This document shows positions 43,600 through 55,279 of a stretch of DNA of 64,000 nt, in pieces. The stretch is from Isoetes taiwanensis. Its lineage: Eukaryota > Streptophyta > Lycopodiopsida > Isoetales > Isoetaceae. Numbering within the stretch: position 1 is the stretch's first letter; every line of letters starts with the position of its first letter. The notes under the pieces are model-generated. The model did no database searches. It was not told the DNA's origin and saw only the letters and a list, made by a program, of their open reading frames with translations. Where the stretch lies: positions 3,187,950 to 3,251,949 of the forward strand of contig JAJEKV010000061.1 of NCBI GenBank assembly GCA_021234155.1, written 5' to 3'. A program made the translations under genes and the position numbers.

Positions 43600-45150
43600 C
43601 AAATGTCCTATCAAATTGGCATTGCCACATGTCATTGTTGCATGCGTTACTACTCAACAATTTGGTCATTTCATACAAAATTGCATTCCTTTCAACATCA
43701 ACACGAACTAAGTGGGCCAACAAAATCATTGTTAAAAAATGAGATGTATGAGGTGAGAATTACTTCATTAGCTACTTCATAGGCTAGCTTGGAAGGAGGA
43801 ATGCACGTAAGTGTTTAACAACCGACCAGGGTGTGTAATGGAAGCCAATGCACGTTTAAGTGTCAACAACCAACCAATGCTTACCGTCTACAAGAATGAT
43901 AGGTGGACAAAGGCAAATGCATAATCTTTGCACTCATGCACCTCAAAACAAAGAATGATAGGTGGACATAAACAAGTTTGCATTAACAATTACTAGTTAG
44001 GGTGCCCAGCAAGACTGGACCAAAGGTGGAAACTTACCCCAGACTTCACATCTGCTACGCAGAATCGACATCATTCAGTTTAAATTTAGGCTTAATGTAG
44101 AAACATGTACATCTCGTTCCAACACACTCCCTTGTTGCCGGACTTGCTTTCCTACCTAACCTTAACTGAATACTCTTAGCCTTAACTCTTAACCTGGGTC
44201 ATTGGATCTTGAGGGGCGATCTCCACTAGTCGATTGGCATATGGACACACGACATACGTGATAACTTTATAATATAAGAAGATTAGCTAAAGTTTGCTTT
44301 ATTTTATTCGACCTATTAAATTTTCCAATTTTACCAAGAACTAGCAAGAGGCAAATGCATAATCTTTGTGTCTTTGCACCCACAAAGGAAGAATGACAGA
44401 CATAAACAAGGTTTTATACTAGTATATCAAAAATTATAGCTTTTTATTACTTCTTTTCATAACTGAAATTTTTGAATATTGGCAACATATGACTGGTAAA
44501 ATTAGTGGCTGTAGGATTGGGTTGAAATTCAACTACCACACAGCTGGTGGTGGTTGGTGAGATGCCAGCAAAAGTCATCCATTTTCACCCAATTTTTTTT
44601 TTGTTTAATTATTAGATACCATCCACACTTGGCATGACTCACACCTCTCGCATTCCTTTCAGGACACCAACTTAGGAATTTGCATTTGAACAAAAACTGT
44701 ACAAATGAAGACAGCACCATTGAGGCTTAATTTGAACTCATAAGTTTACATTTAGAAATAACTCATTGTCTTCATGGTGATACACACAGAAACTGCCCTT
44801 GTCTTTCTTCCTCCTTTCAAAGAATTAAATATTTACAGTAAATCTACATAACGTATGCAATCTAATTTCAGGATTCATCCCCATCCTGCTGATGAAGAAT
44901 CAAATTATTGAATAAGATAGATCTCCATTTCCATAAGTTAACAGCAAGTTTGGAGCTGCCAAAAATGGGAGAATATGATGGTGATCCATGGTTCCATATG
45001 CAAACAGTCAATGAGATCATATCCCAAAGACCAGGCCACCAAGGTAAAGGCAGGCCCACATCAGAAACGAGTTTTTTAAAAAGCACAGACACGTTGCCTG
45101 ATGTAATATAAACATCCCTTAAAGATCATAATCACTGTAACCTCAAAAAT
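43600..45150. other. Non-coding flank of the dehydratase gene
   Basis: No recognised coding sequence. 44740-45150 probably includes the 3' untranslated region and downstream flank of the minus-strand dehydratase. Confidence 0.45.
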
Positions 45151-45160
45151 CCTGCTCATT

Positions 45161-46588
45161 TTACTCAGAATTTGAAGAAGAGCTCGAGCCAGATCCCGTT
45201 AAAACTGGAGTCATATCCATTGGATAACACCCTAGAACCCTCAAAAAGCTTGCAAATTCTTGAATCTGACCTAAAGCATTTTGAGCTCTGGGATCTGCCA
45301 TGGAAGCCTCAAAATCTATGTAGAATAAATATTCAAAATACTTGGCAGTGCCATGGTTGCTGTCATCCACTACGCGCAGTGGCCTTTTTCTCTGTGGTCT
45401 GCTTTCAATTTTAGTAAGGTTTATGTTCCTCAAAGCAAATGCAGAAAGTGCTCTGAATAGGGCACCAGGTTCTTCCTCTAGGGCAAAAACAATACTGGTC
45501 TTAAATTTCCTATCAGTTCTGGGGATAATAGGTTCCCTTGCAAGCATCAAAAAACGTGTAACATTGCTGGTATCATCCTGAATTCCATCGGCAAGGATCT
45601 CTAGACCATAAATTTCTGCAGCTTTGGCGCTAGCAACTGCACCTGTATCTCTAAGCTGATTCATGGCCACAAATTGAGCAGCTCCTGCAGTATCATCTAC
45701 AGCTTCTCTAGCCACACCAAGTTTAGCCAAAGTATGTTCACATTGAGAAAGGGCTTGAGGGTGGCTAATTACCCTTTTCAAATCCTCCTTCTTAACCCCA
45801 GGAAGCCCAAGGAGGCAATGATGCACAGCAAACTGAACCTCTCCAACTATATGAAGCCTGTGACGAAGAAGAAGATCATAGTTACGGTGTATACTACCTC
45901 CAAGAGAATTTTCAATTGGAAGAACTGCCCTATCTGCAATCCACAACTCCACGGCTTGAAATGCTGCTTCAAACTGCTCACAAGGAATTGCTTCACATTT
46001 TGGATAGGCCTTTCCCGCAGCTGCTTCACTATATGCTCCAGGAACTCCCTGATATGCAACCCTTAGAGTAGATCCATGGCTGGGAGGATTGGACAGGTCA
46101 GAAATAGAAAGGGGCTTAGGCAACGTGACTAAATCTTTGAAAGTCTCCCTAAACATTGCGTGATGGCTTTCCGACCGATCCTTTTGCAGACTCATGGTTG
46201 TGGTCTCATTCTCAGACAAAACCGCTTCTTTCTCAGATAAAGTATGGCTAGAGCTCGTAGAGGTGGAAGTGGTAGAAGTACTGGAAGTCGTTTTTGTGGT
46301 GGTAATTTGTGTTTCTTTGGCAGATAAAGCAGCCCATTGGCTTGTTAAAACAGCACAAGAACTCTGCCAGTTTGCAGGCCTACCTCCGGCGCTTATTTGG
46401 TCTGCTATAGAACCTCCAGATCCAGATCCCCATCCGCCATTGTACCCCGCTCCCATAGCCGCTGCTGGGCGCTTGTTGCCGCAGATTTTCTGCCCCAAAC
46501 CAGCTTCTAAACTCTGCAAATCCGCCATTCGACCAAAATACGAAGAATCCGCGGCTCGCAGTCCAGCAGAAGGATATAATACTGCCAT
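45161..46588 (-). CDS. ADT: Arogenate/prephenate dehydratase
   Basis: An intact, intronless frame of 475 residues. The enzyme makes phenylalanine from arogenate (or phenylpyruvate from prephenate) in the plastid stroma, feeding protein synthesis and phenylpropanoids. Residues 1-170 are Ser/Thr/Ala-rich and low in complexity, as in a plastid transit peptide plus linker. The catalytic domain runs from about 175 to 353: [35 protein letters not shown] and TSNVTRF, with the catalytic Thr-Arg-Phe at 344-346. The ACT domain spans about 362-455 with GALF and NLTKIESRP, which bind phenylalanine for feedback control. The segment [15 protein letters not shown] resembles that of bifunctional ADT/PDT isoforms (inference). 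The chosen ATG is the first in frame; length and C-terminus (YPMDMTP) fit the family. Confidence 0.95.
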   Translation of the reverse strand: MAVLYPSAGLRAADSSYFGRMADLQSLEAGLGQKICGNKRPAAAMGAGYNGGWGSGSGGSIADQISAGGRPANWQSSCAVLTSQWAALSAKETQITTTKTTSSTSTTSTSTSSSHTLSEKEAVLSENETTTMSLQKDRSESHHAMFRETFKDLVTLPKPLSISDLSNPPSHGSTLRVAYQGVPGAYSEAAAGKAYPKCEAIPCEQFEAAFQAVELWIADRAVLPIENSLGGSIHRNYDLLLRHRLHIVGEVQFAVHHCLLGLPGVKKEDLKRVISHPQALSQCEHTLAKLGVAREAVDDTAGAAQFVAMNQLRDTGAVASAKAAEIYGLEILADGIQDDTSNVTRFLMLAREPIIPRTDRKFKTSIVFALEEEPGALFRALSAFALRNINLTKIESRPQRKRPLRVVDDSNHGTAKYFEYLFYIDFEASMADPRAQNALGQIQEFASFLRVLGCYPMDMTPVLTGSGSSSSSNSE

Positions 46589-46828
46589 AGCTTAGAACCA
46601 GCCAAAAAAACTTGATTCTAGACGAGAAAGAGAGGGGGAAAACCTAATCAAGAGCATGAAAATCAGGGGATGGGTCTGTTTGATCGATTAATCTGATTCT
46701 GATAGGATAGGAGAAATAATGTAGGATAAATATGAGGAAGCAGGGGAGTTGGTAGATTGAATAGAGTAGTAATATTGAGCTCAGCTGACAGAATAAAGCG
46801 CTGAAGACGACGAGGAAGTATCAGGCAA

Positions 46829-46837
46829 GCTTTATAG
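46829..46837 (-). promoter_or_regulatory. Possible TATA box of the dehydratase gene
   Basis: CTATAAAGC on the minus strand, about 245 bp upstream of the ATG, leaving a 5' leader of about 200 bases. Confidence 0.35.
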
Positions 46838-47283
46838 CCATCTCTGACCCTCGGCTTGGGAACGCGACGCCAAGCTCGATCTCGTCCGTTGAAACTGTAG
46901 ACCGTTCAGATGTGGTGTCTGCGTGACGTGGCTTAATCTGGAAGCTTAGGAGAATAGAAGAAGCTTTGAACACGTAGACTTGCCCCTGGCGTCAAGTATT
47001 CTTTGGAATGGTTGTTGAGGCCCCGTGACGTGTGACGGGCTCGCCCGTCAATGTAGTAAATAGCTTTACTTGGAAATTAATTTAAAACCACGTCAACGTT
47101 CAATGATGAATTAGTCCCCCCCACGTTTTCATTGCCTGTATCGTTCGGCCTTTTTGTTTGTATTTAGTTGTTCTCACTCTTTCGTCCATTAGACATTGTT
47201 TCTATAGGACTAGAGTTGTAAACATTGACGAAATCCCCCCATAGCAACTCCCCTTTCCTCTCTCTTTCTTCAGCTTGCAACAA

Positions 47284-47515
47284 CCAGCACCATGCTAGAC
47301 ACGAGCTCAACACTAAATTGCAATTGTTTTGACCATAGAACCAGCACCATGCTGCCCACGAGTTGCACTTAATTGGAATTGTTATGAGCATAGAACCAAC
47401 ACCATGCTAATCACGAGCTGCACTACATTGTAATTGTTTTGACCATAGAAACAGCACCATGCTACTCACGAGCTGCATTAAATTGCACTTGTTTTGTCAT
47501 AGACTGCATAACTTA
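47284..47515. repeat. About 62-bp satellite, four units
   Basis: Four consecutive units share CACCATGCT, CACGAGCTGCACT (with variants) and AATTGTTTTGACCATAGAA. They lie upstream of the dehydratase. Confidence 0.9.
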
Positions 47516-47949
47516 GATTGCCAAAAACTGATTTTCATGATATCTTGCCCCATAGGTGCATCTGCTTTGTTCAACTATTCCCGAATATTGTGTCATACTT
47601 AGTGCTTCATAGTCAACTAGAGGGTCCCACAAGCTACGGATTGAAACAGGCAAGTGGGAATAGCCACAATCGCCACAGGAGGCGAGATTGTAAGCATATT
47701 GCCAGTTATAGGTTATTTAAGATATAAATCATACACTTCTAAGATGTCCTGCTTTTATGATGATCTTAAATTGTTGTTTTGACATTAGCATTGCATTCCA
47801 CAACTTCTCAGAGCACCATCTGTCCATGACTTGGCATTGTACATACTTCAGGTACTAGATGTGCGACTTCCGTTGATGAGCCATCAGCAGCCATGATCTT
47901 CTTTATACAAAGTTGATTACTGACTGTTTAGTATCATCATCACTGCAAA

Positions 47950-48215
47950 GGTTTTTCATGAGCTGCACTTAATTGGAATTGTTCTGACCATAGAGCAAGC
48001 ACTATACTAATCACGAGCTACACTACATTGTTGTTTTGGCCATAGAATCAACACTATGCTACTCACGAGCTGCACTAAATTGCAATTGTTTTATCATATA
48101 TTGCATAATTTACTTTGCCAAATAATTTTCATGATTTCTTGCCCCATAGATCTGCTTTGTTCAACTATTCCCAACTATTATCATACGTAGTGCTTGATTA
48201 GTCAACTACAGTCGT
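47950..48215. repeat. Second block of the 62-bp satellite
   Basis: More units with CACGAGCTGCACTAAATTGC, followed by the same flank as the first block (TTTCATGAT, CTTGCCCCATAG, CTTTGTTCAACTATTCCC). So about 250 bp including flank has been duplicated as a whole from 47340-47625. Confidence 0.85.
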
Positions 48216-48219
48216 AATT

Positions 48220-49140
48220 TGTCAGTGAAATATGGCCATTGGTCAAAGGCAACCCCCTCTCCCCCCCTCCCCTCCTAAACAAGTTTGCCATGTTGTCTTT
48301 CATCATACCATGAAGCTATAATTGTATTTGACAAGTCAGTTATATTGTTTGCTTGGTAGAACATTGAAATACCAGTTGCATTCAACAAGTCAATTATATG
48401 GTTCGCTGGGTTGACCATTGAAACTCTATAAGAGTGTGATGTCCCTTTTTATTCAAATCTCTCAAAATGGCATCCTTAACTTTACTAATAGTATGTCTAT
48501 TGTAGCAAATGTTAGAGCATAAGTGAAGAGCTCTATCTCTACAAATTTATTGTGTCATTATTCATTTTCTTCTTTGATTTATCATTGCAAGACCTCACGT
48601 GTTATTCCTAACATTCCTTTTGAAGAGATATTTTAGCATGAGCATGGGCCTACTATTTTGACATAGGCAAACAACTTACGTGATATTTAGCATTGGCTAA
48701 TGATTTTGATGTGTAGCATGCTATAGTCATCTAGTAGTGGTGTGAAACTTCTTTCACGTGTGCCTTTCATCTTCTTCTTCTTCTATTAAATTGTATAAAA
48801 ATTGTTGGGGCTACAATGGACGGTCCTAGAAGTGACGTCAACCTTTTCTGCATGTAGTTAAATTTCAACTAGCTGAATACTTCCTAATTGGCCTTGTTTT
48901 TTGGCATTCTCATATAACTTGGTATTAATAGTTTGTGCAGTGGCTTTAGAATCGCCTCATGAAATCCAAGAATCTAGGAAACACTTTTTATATCATGAAC
49001 AAGAGCCTGCAACATATCATCTTATATTATAATGTTATATCGTAAGTCTTGGATTGGATCAAGCCCTAATTTGAATGGCTGAGATCATCTAGGTACATCC
49101 AAAGGCCGAGATTTCTTGCACAACTTCTTACCACTGTGAT
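48220..49140. other. Non-coding stretch, no gene recognised
   Basis: AT-rich with a C/T-rich run near 48255-48275; no frame of interest. Confidence 0.5.
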
Positions 49141-49154
49141 TGGTCATGTTTTGA

Positions 49155-50080
49155 TCTCTTATGAGGAAAGGGTAAAGGAAAAGGGGGAAAAAAGGAAAAG
49201 GGAGGAGGAAAGAGAGAAAGCAAAGGGGCGAAAAGGCACGGGAAAAAGGGAAAGTGAGAAAGGGAAAAGGGTATGGATAAGAGAAGATAAAAATGTATGG
49301 GAAAAGAAAAGGGAAAGAAAAAATCAAAAGGGAGGGGGGAAGGGAACCCGAGAAAAGGGCACGAGAAAAAGGGGAAGAGGTAAAGGGAAAAAAGGAAGGG
49401 AAAATGTCATAGGAAAAAGGGAAAGAGTGGGAAAAAGGGTGAATGGGAAAATAAAGAGCATGGAAAAAGCAAAGGGAAAAAGAGCATGGCAAAAATGAGG
49501 AAAGGGGAAAGGGTGTGGAAAGCAGAAAAGGGAAGGGAAAAATGGCATGCAAAGGGAAAAGAGAGAGAAAAAGAAAAGGGAAAAGGGGCACCGAGAAAAG
49601 GAAAAGAGTGAAAGGTTGGGAAAATGAGGAAAATGTCAAGGAAAAGAGGGAACAAGAAAAGGATGGGGAGAAGGGAAGGGAAAAAGGGAGAGTGAAAGAA
49701 GAAAGAAAAAGGGAGGGGCAAATGAGGAAATGTAACCCAGAAAAAGGGCATTAGAAAAAGGGAAGAGGGAAATGAGAAAAGGGAAGGGGGAAAGGCACGA
49801 GAAAAAAATGGAAGAGGAAAAGGGTGAATTAAGGAAAAAAAGAAAGTGAAAAATAGACATGGAAAAAGGAAAGTGGGAAGAGGGAAAGGGTGGGGCAAAA
49901 GAGGAAAACGAAAAGGAAAAAGTCCATTGGGAAAACGGAAAAGGAAAAAGGCTGAGAAAAGGAAAAGGGTGAAATGGTCAGGAAAGGAGGAAAATGGAAG
50001 GGGTAAAGGGGAACAGGAGAAGGGTGAGGAGCAAGGAATTGAAAAAGAGGAAGAGGAAGGGGAAAAGGGCACTGTATATG
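49155..50080 (+). repeat. 920-bp polypurine (GGGAAAA) tract
   Basis: The plus strand is almost purely G and A, in irregular GGGAAAAGG-type units broken every 20-40 bases by single pyrimidines (often GGCA or TGG). Long open frames on both strands (Lys/Glu/Gly-rich or Phe/Pro/Ser-rich) are artefacts of composition. It borders the gag element. Confidence 0.95.
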
Positions 50081-50427
50081 ACCATGACCGGCAACGTCAA
50101 CAAAAGACCGAAGAGGTGGTCGTCGATAGTAAGGACCGAAGCGGAGTACTGGAAGTTGTTAGATTGTTGTTATGAATCACTGAATTTCTGAACATAACGC
50201 AGTTCCAACAATCCTTCTTGCCTAAAATCCTGTGATGATGCATGGTCATAATGTCTGCATTATGTTAATAGCAAGTGCTTGATGTATAAGAGCCTTGCCG
50301 AGGAAAAAGAGAAAAGGCTTGAAAGGAGATTAAAACAAGAGTTGGAAAGAACGAAAGACGTGAACGTAGAGAGAAACAAAAAATTGAGGCTGCAAGACAG
50401 TCTAAGATATTACCTGATATCAAACCT

Positions 50428-52071
50428 TTGTTTGGTAATATGGCTACTTCTTCAAAAAATCATATTCCATATCCAAAATTTAAAGCTGAAAAATCCTCCG
50501 AAACTCAAGCAATAACCCATGTCCATCAATTTGAGGGAATAAGTTCCCTCAATAATCAGACTGATGACGTTGTCCGTATTACTCTATTCCCTGCTACGTT
50601 GGAAGGAAAACCCACAGACTGGATGTATAAGAACATGAGTGGTATTAGTAGTTGGTATGAGCTTAAGACGAGGTTTCTTAAGGCATATCAGACTACGCCT
50701 ACTTATCATGAGCTCAAGGATGAGCTCAAGAATATTAAGATTAAACACGAGGAGGATCCTCGGAAGTTTGCTCTACGGGTAAGCCAGCTAGCCAGTGAAC
50801 TGGAACCAAAGCCACATGAACTGGACATAGTTTCTTGGTATGTAGATGGATTTCCAGCTAGAGTTAAGCAACAATTAACTCTAGAGGCTCCAAAAACATT
50901 GGATCAAGCCATGGAAAGAGCTGTAGTAATACATGGAGTGTTGGGTTCTGAGAAAATTAGCAAGCTTGAGAAAACAAAAACTGATGATAAGGAAGTGCAA
51001 GACATTCAAGGTAAACTGAATGCTATGGAAGAGAATTTGAAAAAGATTGCTCAAGGAGAAACTAAACGTAGTTACATTTGGTGTACGCGTTGTAGTAGGC
51101 CAGGCCATTACGCTAATGAGTGCAGAACTAAGTTGGACACTAAGTTTTGTCACATATGTAAAATGAGCAATCATGATACTGATGCGTGTCGATTCAATGG
51201 AAAAAACAAAGAAAAAGAAACAGCCCAAGCCTTTGTTGTTACTCCTCAAGGGAAAGATAAAAAGATTCTGCGGGATAACACCTGTTGGAATTGTGGTGAG
51301 AAGGGACACTTCTCGCGGGAATGTACGCGGCCAAGGAAAGACCATAAAAATGGTAAAGCATCCACTAGTGAAGAAACTAAAGCCCTTGATGCCAGAATGG
51401 TAGGATTGGACTATTCTGTGGATGTTCAGGCTGTGACTCGGCAAAAAGCCAAAGAGCAAGGGATTGAAATCCCTAGTACTCAAAATAATCTACCACAAAC
51501 AAAGAAAAAACAATATCCCAACATAGATGAGGAGCGACGAATTTTTGAAAATGTTAGGGAGCAGCTGGAAAATGAATGCTCCAAGGGAGAAAACAATGGC
51601 TTGAGTGGAAATCAAGCACATGACCTGCAGACCCTTAAGGATAAGGTGTCTCAGTTGGTAATTCCCACACCGTTGAATCTCGTTCTGAGTATGTGGCCGG
51701 AGTGGAAGGAATTTGGAAATGTGGCAATAGATGAGAATTGTAAATGGGGAAAGTTTAAGAAGGAAATTGGGGACATGACTGTTCCAGTTCCATTAGCCAC
51801 ATTGGGAAGATATTTTTCTCAACTGGGAATACCAAGTGGATACAGTGAAAACAGAAGTACAATTGCTACTTGGAAAACTGAACCAACTGAAAAGCTCAAT
51901 CCAGTAGTTCTTGTGAAAATGCATGGAATAGAAATTCCAAAAGTCCCAGTTGATGGAGGCGCAGGAGTAAACATCATGACTAATGTTTTTAGAAAAAAAC
52001 TTAAATTGCATGACTTACAAAAAGCGCCATTCGATGTGAAATGGCAGACCATCGAAAAGTGGAACCTGTAG
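50428..52071 (+). CDS. Retroelement Gag with zinc knuckles and protease motif
   Basis: A 547-residue frame. Residues about 30-165 form a capsid-like domain (TLEGKPTDWMY, ELKTRFLKAYQ, VDGFPARVKQQL). Three CCHC knuckles follow at about 219-232 (CTRCSRPGHYANEC), 241-254 (CHICKMSNHDTDAC) and 286-299 (CWNCGEKGHFSREC); these bind element RNA. Near residue 510 VPVDGGAGVNIM is the aspartic-protease motif in the DGG form seen in plant Ty3-type elements. The frame then ends. Continuation pieces (AIDYQLLLGRP, MQEETLFSDEEDEDIEE) appear in other frames to about 52580, so the protease-pol part is broken. The true start may lie upstream near 50279, in a charged Lys/Glu-rich frame. Confidence 0.85.
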   Translation: MFGNMATSSKNHIPYPKFKAEKSSETQAITHVHQFEGISSLNNQTDDVVRITLFPATLEGKPTDWMYKNMSGISSWYELKTRFLKAYQTTPTYHELKDELKNIKIKHEEDPRKFALRVSQLASELEPKPHELDIVSWYVDGFPARVKQQLTLEAPKTLDQAMERAVVIHGVLGSEKISKLEKTKTDDKEVQDIQGKLNAMEENLKKIAQGETKRSYIWCTRCSRPGHYANECRTKLDTKFCHICKMSNHDTDACRFNGKNKEKETAQAFVVTPQGKDKKILRDNTCWNCGEKGHFSRECTRPRKDHKNGKASTSEETKALDARMVGLDYSVDVQAVTRQKAKEQGIEIPSTQNNLPQTKKKQYPNIDEERRIFENVREQLENECSKGENNGLSGNQAHDLQTLKDKVSQLVIPTPLNLVLSMWPEWKEFGNVAIDENCKWGKFKKEIGDMTVPVPLATLGRYFSQLGIPSGYSENRSTIATWKTEPTEKLNPVVLVKMHGIEIPKVPVDGGAGVNIMTNVFRKKLKLHDLQKAPFDVKWQTIEKWNL

Positions 52072-52630
52072 GTATGCTTAAAAACATCAGTTTCTCTATT
52101 GGTTGAATAGGATTTCATAGTCTTAGAGACAGATCCTAAAGCAATAGATTATCAACTATTGCTCGGTAGACCTGGCTTAGGGCCTCCAAGGCAGTCCATG
52201 ATTGGTCAAACAATACTCTGACTCTAGCAAAACAAGGGAAAGAGGCTACGATCAATTTACGGACTGGAAATAAAACCATTATGCAAGAAGAAACATTGTT
52301 CTCCGATGAAGAAGATGAGGACATTGAGGAAGGAGTAATGGGCCTAAATTGTCGCATTTAAGATGATTTCTATGGCATTGATATCGACGGTGAATCGGAT
52401 GAATTATGCTTTATGGTGGAAGAAACAAAAGAGTACCCTAAACATTTCGTGGAGGGAGTGGAAAAAAAAATTACTTTGGAACCAACAAAAGCTCACAAGT
52501 TGGAAGATGGAAAACTTGTTCCATCTATGGGACTCCCAGAGCTAACAGACCTAAACTTAGGAACAGAAGAAGAGCCAAATTAATCAAGATGGGAGCTCAT
52601 CTTCCACCTGTCCTTTTATAATGCTCTCTT

Positions 52631-53443
52631 TTGTTCCTTGTTATCTTTTGTTCCTTGTTATCTTCTGTCCTTTTATCCCAACCAAAAGTTAATGATGCTT
52701 TGGTTGAGGAGTTTCTGAAAAATTACAACATGGAAACACACCATGGTTTCACTCACGCAACTGGTTCAGTCCAAATCCCTTTGGAAATAATAGCAAAAGC
52801 TCTCAGAATACCAAAAGCAGAGGATACTATCAAAAACCTCAAAAAATTTATTAACAGAGCAGTTGAGAGTCCGGATTCTCTCATCTATGAACAAGCACAG
52901 TATTGCAAGTTGTTAGAAATCATTATAGCCCCTTATCCAGGAGCTAAAGAGCACCTGATAAATATAAATCCAAATAAGTCTTGCCAGGAAACCATGATGG
53001 ATGTGGCTCTCTTTATCAAGGTCAATCATTTACCCTCGGTTTGCATTCAATTATTTGAACAAATGTGTACAAAGGGGTTTTTGATCGATGCAAGTAAGAG
53101 CTTCTCTATTGAAGAACAAGCTTTAATAGGAGCTAGAAGAAGGGACGCCTATTATTTCTATAAGAGATATCGGAATACTCATTTATGTTACAACCATCAG
53201 GTTAAGCAAGAAGACCCTAAGAAAAACCCCAAAAAGAGGGATAAGGTGAGTGAAGATCCCAAGATCTTCACTAAAAAAGGGGATAATGTATATGACCATG
53301 ACCGGCGACGTCAACAAAAGACCGAAGAGGTGGTCGTCGATAGTAAGGACCGCGAGTCTTGGAAGTCTGTTAGAAAGTTACAAGAGGATGATAGTTGGGA
53401 CCGGGCAAGCGGATCAAGTGAGAAGCGACCAAAGAAACAGTAA
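52631..53443 (+). CDS. Extra element ORF of unknown function
   Basis: An open frame of 270 codons: a hydrophobic start, then VNDALVEEFLKNYNMETHHG, IPLEIIAKALRIP, a helical middle, and a basic/acidic tail containing VYDHDRRRQQKTEEVVVD. The tail lies in the 53287 copy of the direct repeat. The equivalent frame at 50082 reads almost the same words (VYDHDRQRQQKTEEVVVDSK). EEFLKNY and ALRIP resemble N-terminal frames of plant LTR elements in general style, but I do not recognise a family. If the repeat is an LTR, the frame reads into it. Confidence 0.45.
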   Translation: MFLVIFCSLLSSVLLSQPKVNDALVEEFLKNYNMETHHGFTHATGSVQIPLEIIAKALRIPKAEDTIKNLKKFINRAVESPDSLIYEQAQYCKLLEIIIAPYPGAKEHLININPNKSCQETMMDVALFIKVNHLPSVCIQLFEQMCTKGFLIDASKSFSIEEQALIGARRRDAYYFYKRYRNTHLCYNHQVKQEDPKKNPKKRDKVSEDPKIFTKKGDNVYDHDRRRQQKTEEVVVDSKDRESWKSVRKLQEDDSWDRASGSSEKRPKKQ

Positions 53444-53675
53444 AGGCCATGGGGTTGTCCATGGTGCAACAAGTCCATGTAACTTTGAAATATGTTTTAA
53501 AGAATAACAAGTTAGCTTAGAAAGTATTTAAATAAATGTGCTTTGGACATGTGGCCAAGAGGCACTAGGTTACGGTTAGGATTAAATGCTAGAAAACACA
53601 AAAATTAGATGTTGGAGATTACCCCAACTTAGGATTGCCATGTTGGACGGCATAGATTAATTGTTGAGATTATAA

Positions 53676-55275
53676 AAGGAAGGAAGGAAGGAAGGAAGTA
53701 TATTTTAACGTCCGCGGAGGCCAAACTTGACCTATGAGACGGTACATGCAGTACACAAAGCAGATAAAACCACACCAAAAAGACAAATGCTACTATACAA
53801 TGTGTCCCTACTACTGGGATGAAAAACCCCCACATGGGAGGAAAAACCCTGGTAGTAGGCTCTCATATCCCTTTGTCCCCGTAAGGGATTCTCGGCACCA
53901 GAGACTTGCAAAATGTAGGGCCGCGAGGCGTGCAACCATTGGCGATGCCGGCAATTGATGCAAATGGTGCCTCGAGCATCTAAGATCAGCATGTGTTGCT
54001 CCGGATATGATATATGCTCGACACTCTTGCGAGCATGGTGCTCATCCTCTCATCGTCGCATGTGGCAACACCGCATATTCTCTCATGCCGGGATTCTCTC
54101 GCCCTCCATCCAGAGTCCAACGACTGTTTCAATTACGAGATGATGGGACTCGGCCCTCCACGTAAGCAATAGCTCTCCGCTTCTTCATAGATATATGCGC
54201 TTTCAAGCACCGGGTGTGGGCCATGTTCCAGTGTTGGATTAACTTTATGCGGTGGTAGTGCTCGCTTTAGGCTTTGCACGAAAGTGGTCGATCCCACGAG
54301 TGGTGGCAAAGCTCATTTAGGTGTGCGTACCGTCCCCGGGCATCGCATAGCCACAATCTGGCGGTAGTCTATAGACCACGCTTGCGAACCACCCCCCGAC
54401 GGTGCTCTTGCCATACCCTCTTCACCGTTGTGGCTCTTGTGCCAATAACAAAGCCCTCTCGGGAAGACGTTGTGCATCCATGCCGGGTGACCTTGTGGAA
54501 ATATGTAAGATGTCTCAAGCAAGATAGCGAAAATGTTGCGGGGCCGAACCCAGTCTCATATAGCAAAATCTGATATAAGGCATGTTAAGAAGGCCTTTTG
54601 CACCCTCTCTAGCTTATCCTGTGTGTTCTTGCTAATCGGTGACCCCGGACCTCTACCCCATACAACAATACTTTTGTTCAACGAGTGCTTTGAACAGGTG
54701 TGCTCTAATGCGCCTCTATCCACATAGGTCTATTCTCAGAGCGGCTATATTCTCGCATAGCATACTGGGCTTTCCATCCCGCTGGACCGTCTTTCCACAC
54801 AAATCCCATAACATGCTAGCGCCAAAAGTCGATTCCTAGATACTTGAAGGTCCTTACAACATCCACCTTCGTCCTCCGTAATAGAGATCCGGGATATCAT
54901 GTTTGCGAGGAGAGGACCGCCAGGAGCTTAGTTTTCTCGTGTTCACCGCCATTCCCATTGTGTCACGTAACCCACTAAGAGCGCCCAAATGCCGCCGCAT
55001 ACTCCCGGGTCAGTATGGGATAGCAAGTCTACATCGTCTGCATAGAGCAATTGCCTTATACTGTATGCCTCTAGTAGCTGCGGGCCACCGCCCCCATGTT
55101 CTTGCATCCAAGTCTCCAACTTGTCAATGTAGAGACCAAAGAGCATTGGAGATAACGGACATCCCTGTTTAACCCCTATGGTGCTAGCAACTCGCTGATC
55201 TGATGCAGGCAATGCAGCATATATCCCATCATAAAGTCTATAGATGACATTTTGTAAGTCCTGTGGGGCATGCAA
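53676..55275 (-). mobile_element. 5'-truncated LINE with RT segment and TTCC tail
   Basis: The minus strand begins near 55275 with DLQNVIYRLYDGIYAALP, GVKQGCPLSPMLFGLYID and QLLYADDVDLLSHT, the RT blocks around YADD, then decays. The 3' end reads GGCCTCCGCGGACGTTAAAA, TATACTTCC and (TTCC)n. The body between 53990 and 54900 is frameshifted. The 3' flank is the gag element, into or beside which it inserted. Confidence 0.85.
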
Positions 55276-55279
55276 AAAA

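Larger units (their letters stand above)
50082..53678 (+). mobile_element. Gag-protease retroelement remnant (Ty3-like)
   Basis: The region holds a gag-protease frame, a degraded pol start, and a further frame. An approximately 85-bp direct repeat starts TGTATATGACCATGACCGGC at 50082 and TGTATATGACCATGACCGGC or near it at 53287. The second repeat follows AAAAAAGGGGATAA, which looks like a polypurine tract before a 3' LTR. I infer that the repeats are LTR starts, but the LTR ends, primer-binding site and RT were not found. The right end meets the LINE tail at 53676. Confidence 0.6.

Noticed and set aside
49085-50175. Long open frames on both strands in the polypurine tract
   Set aside because: Pure G/A composition removes stops; the products are Lys/Glu/Gly or Phe/Pro/Ser homopolymer-like and have no domains.
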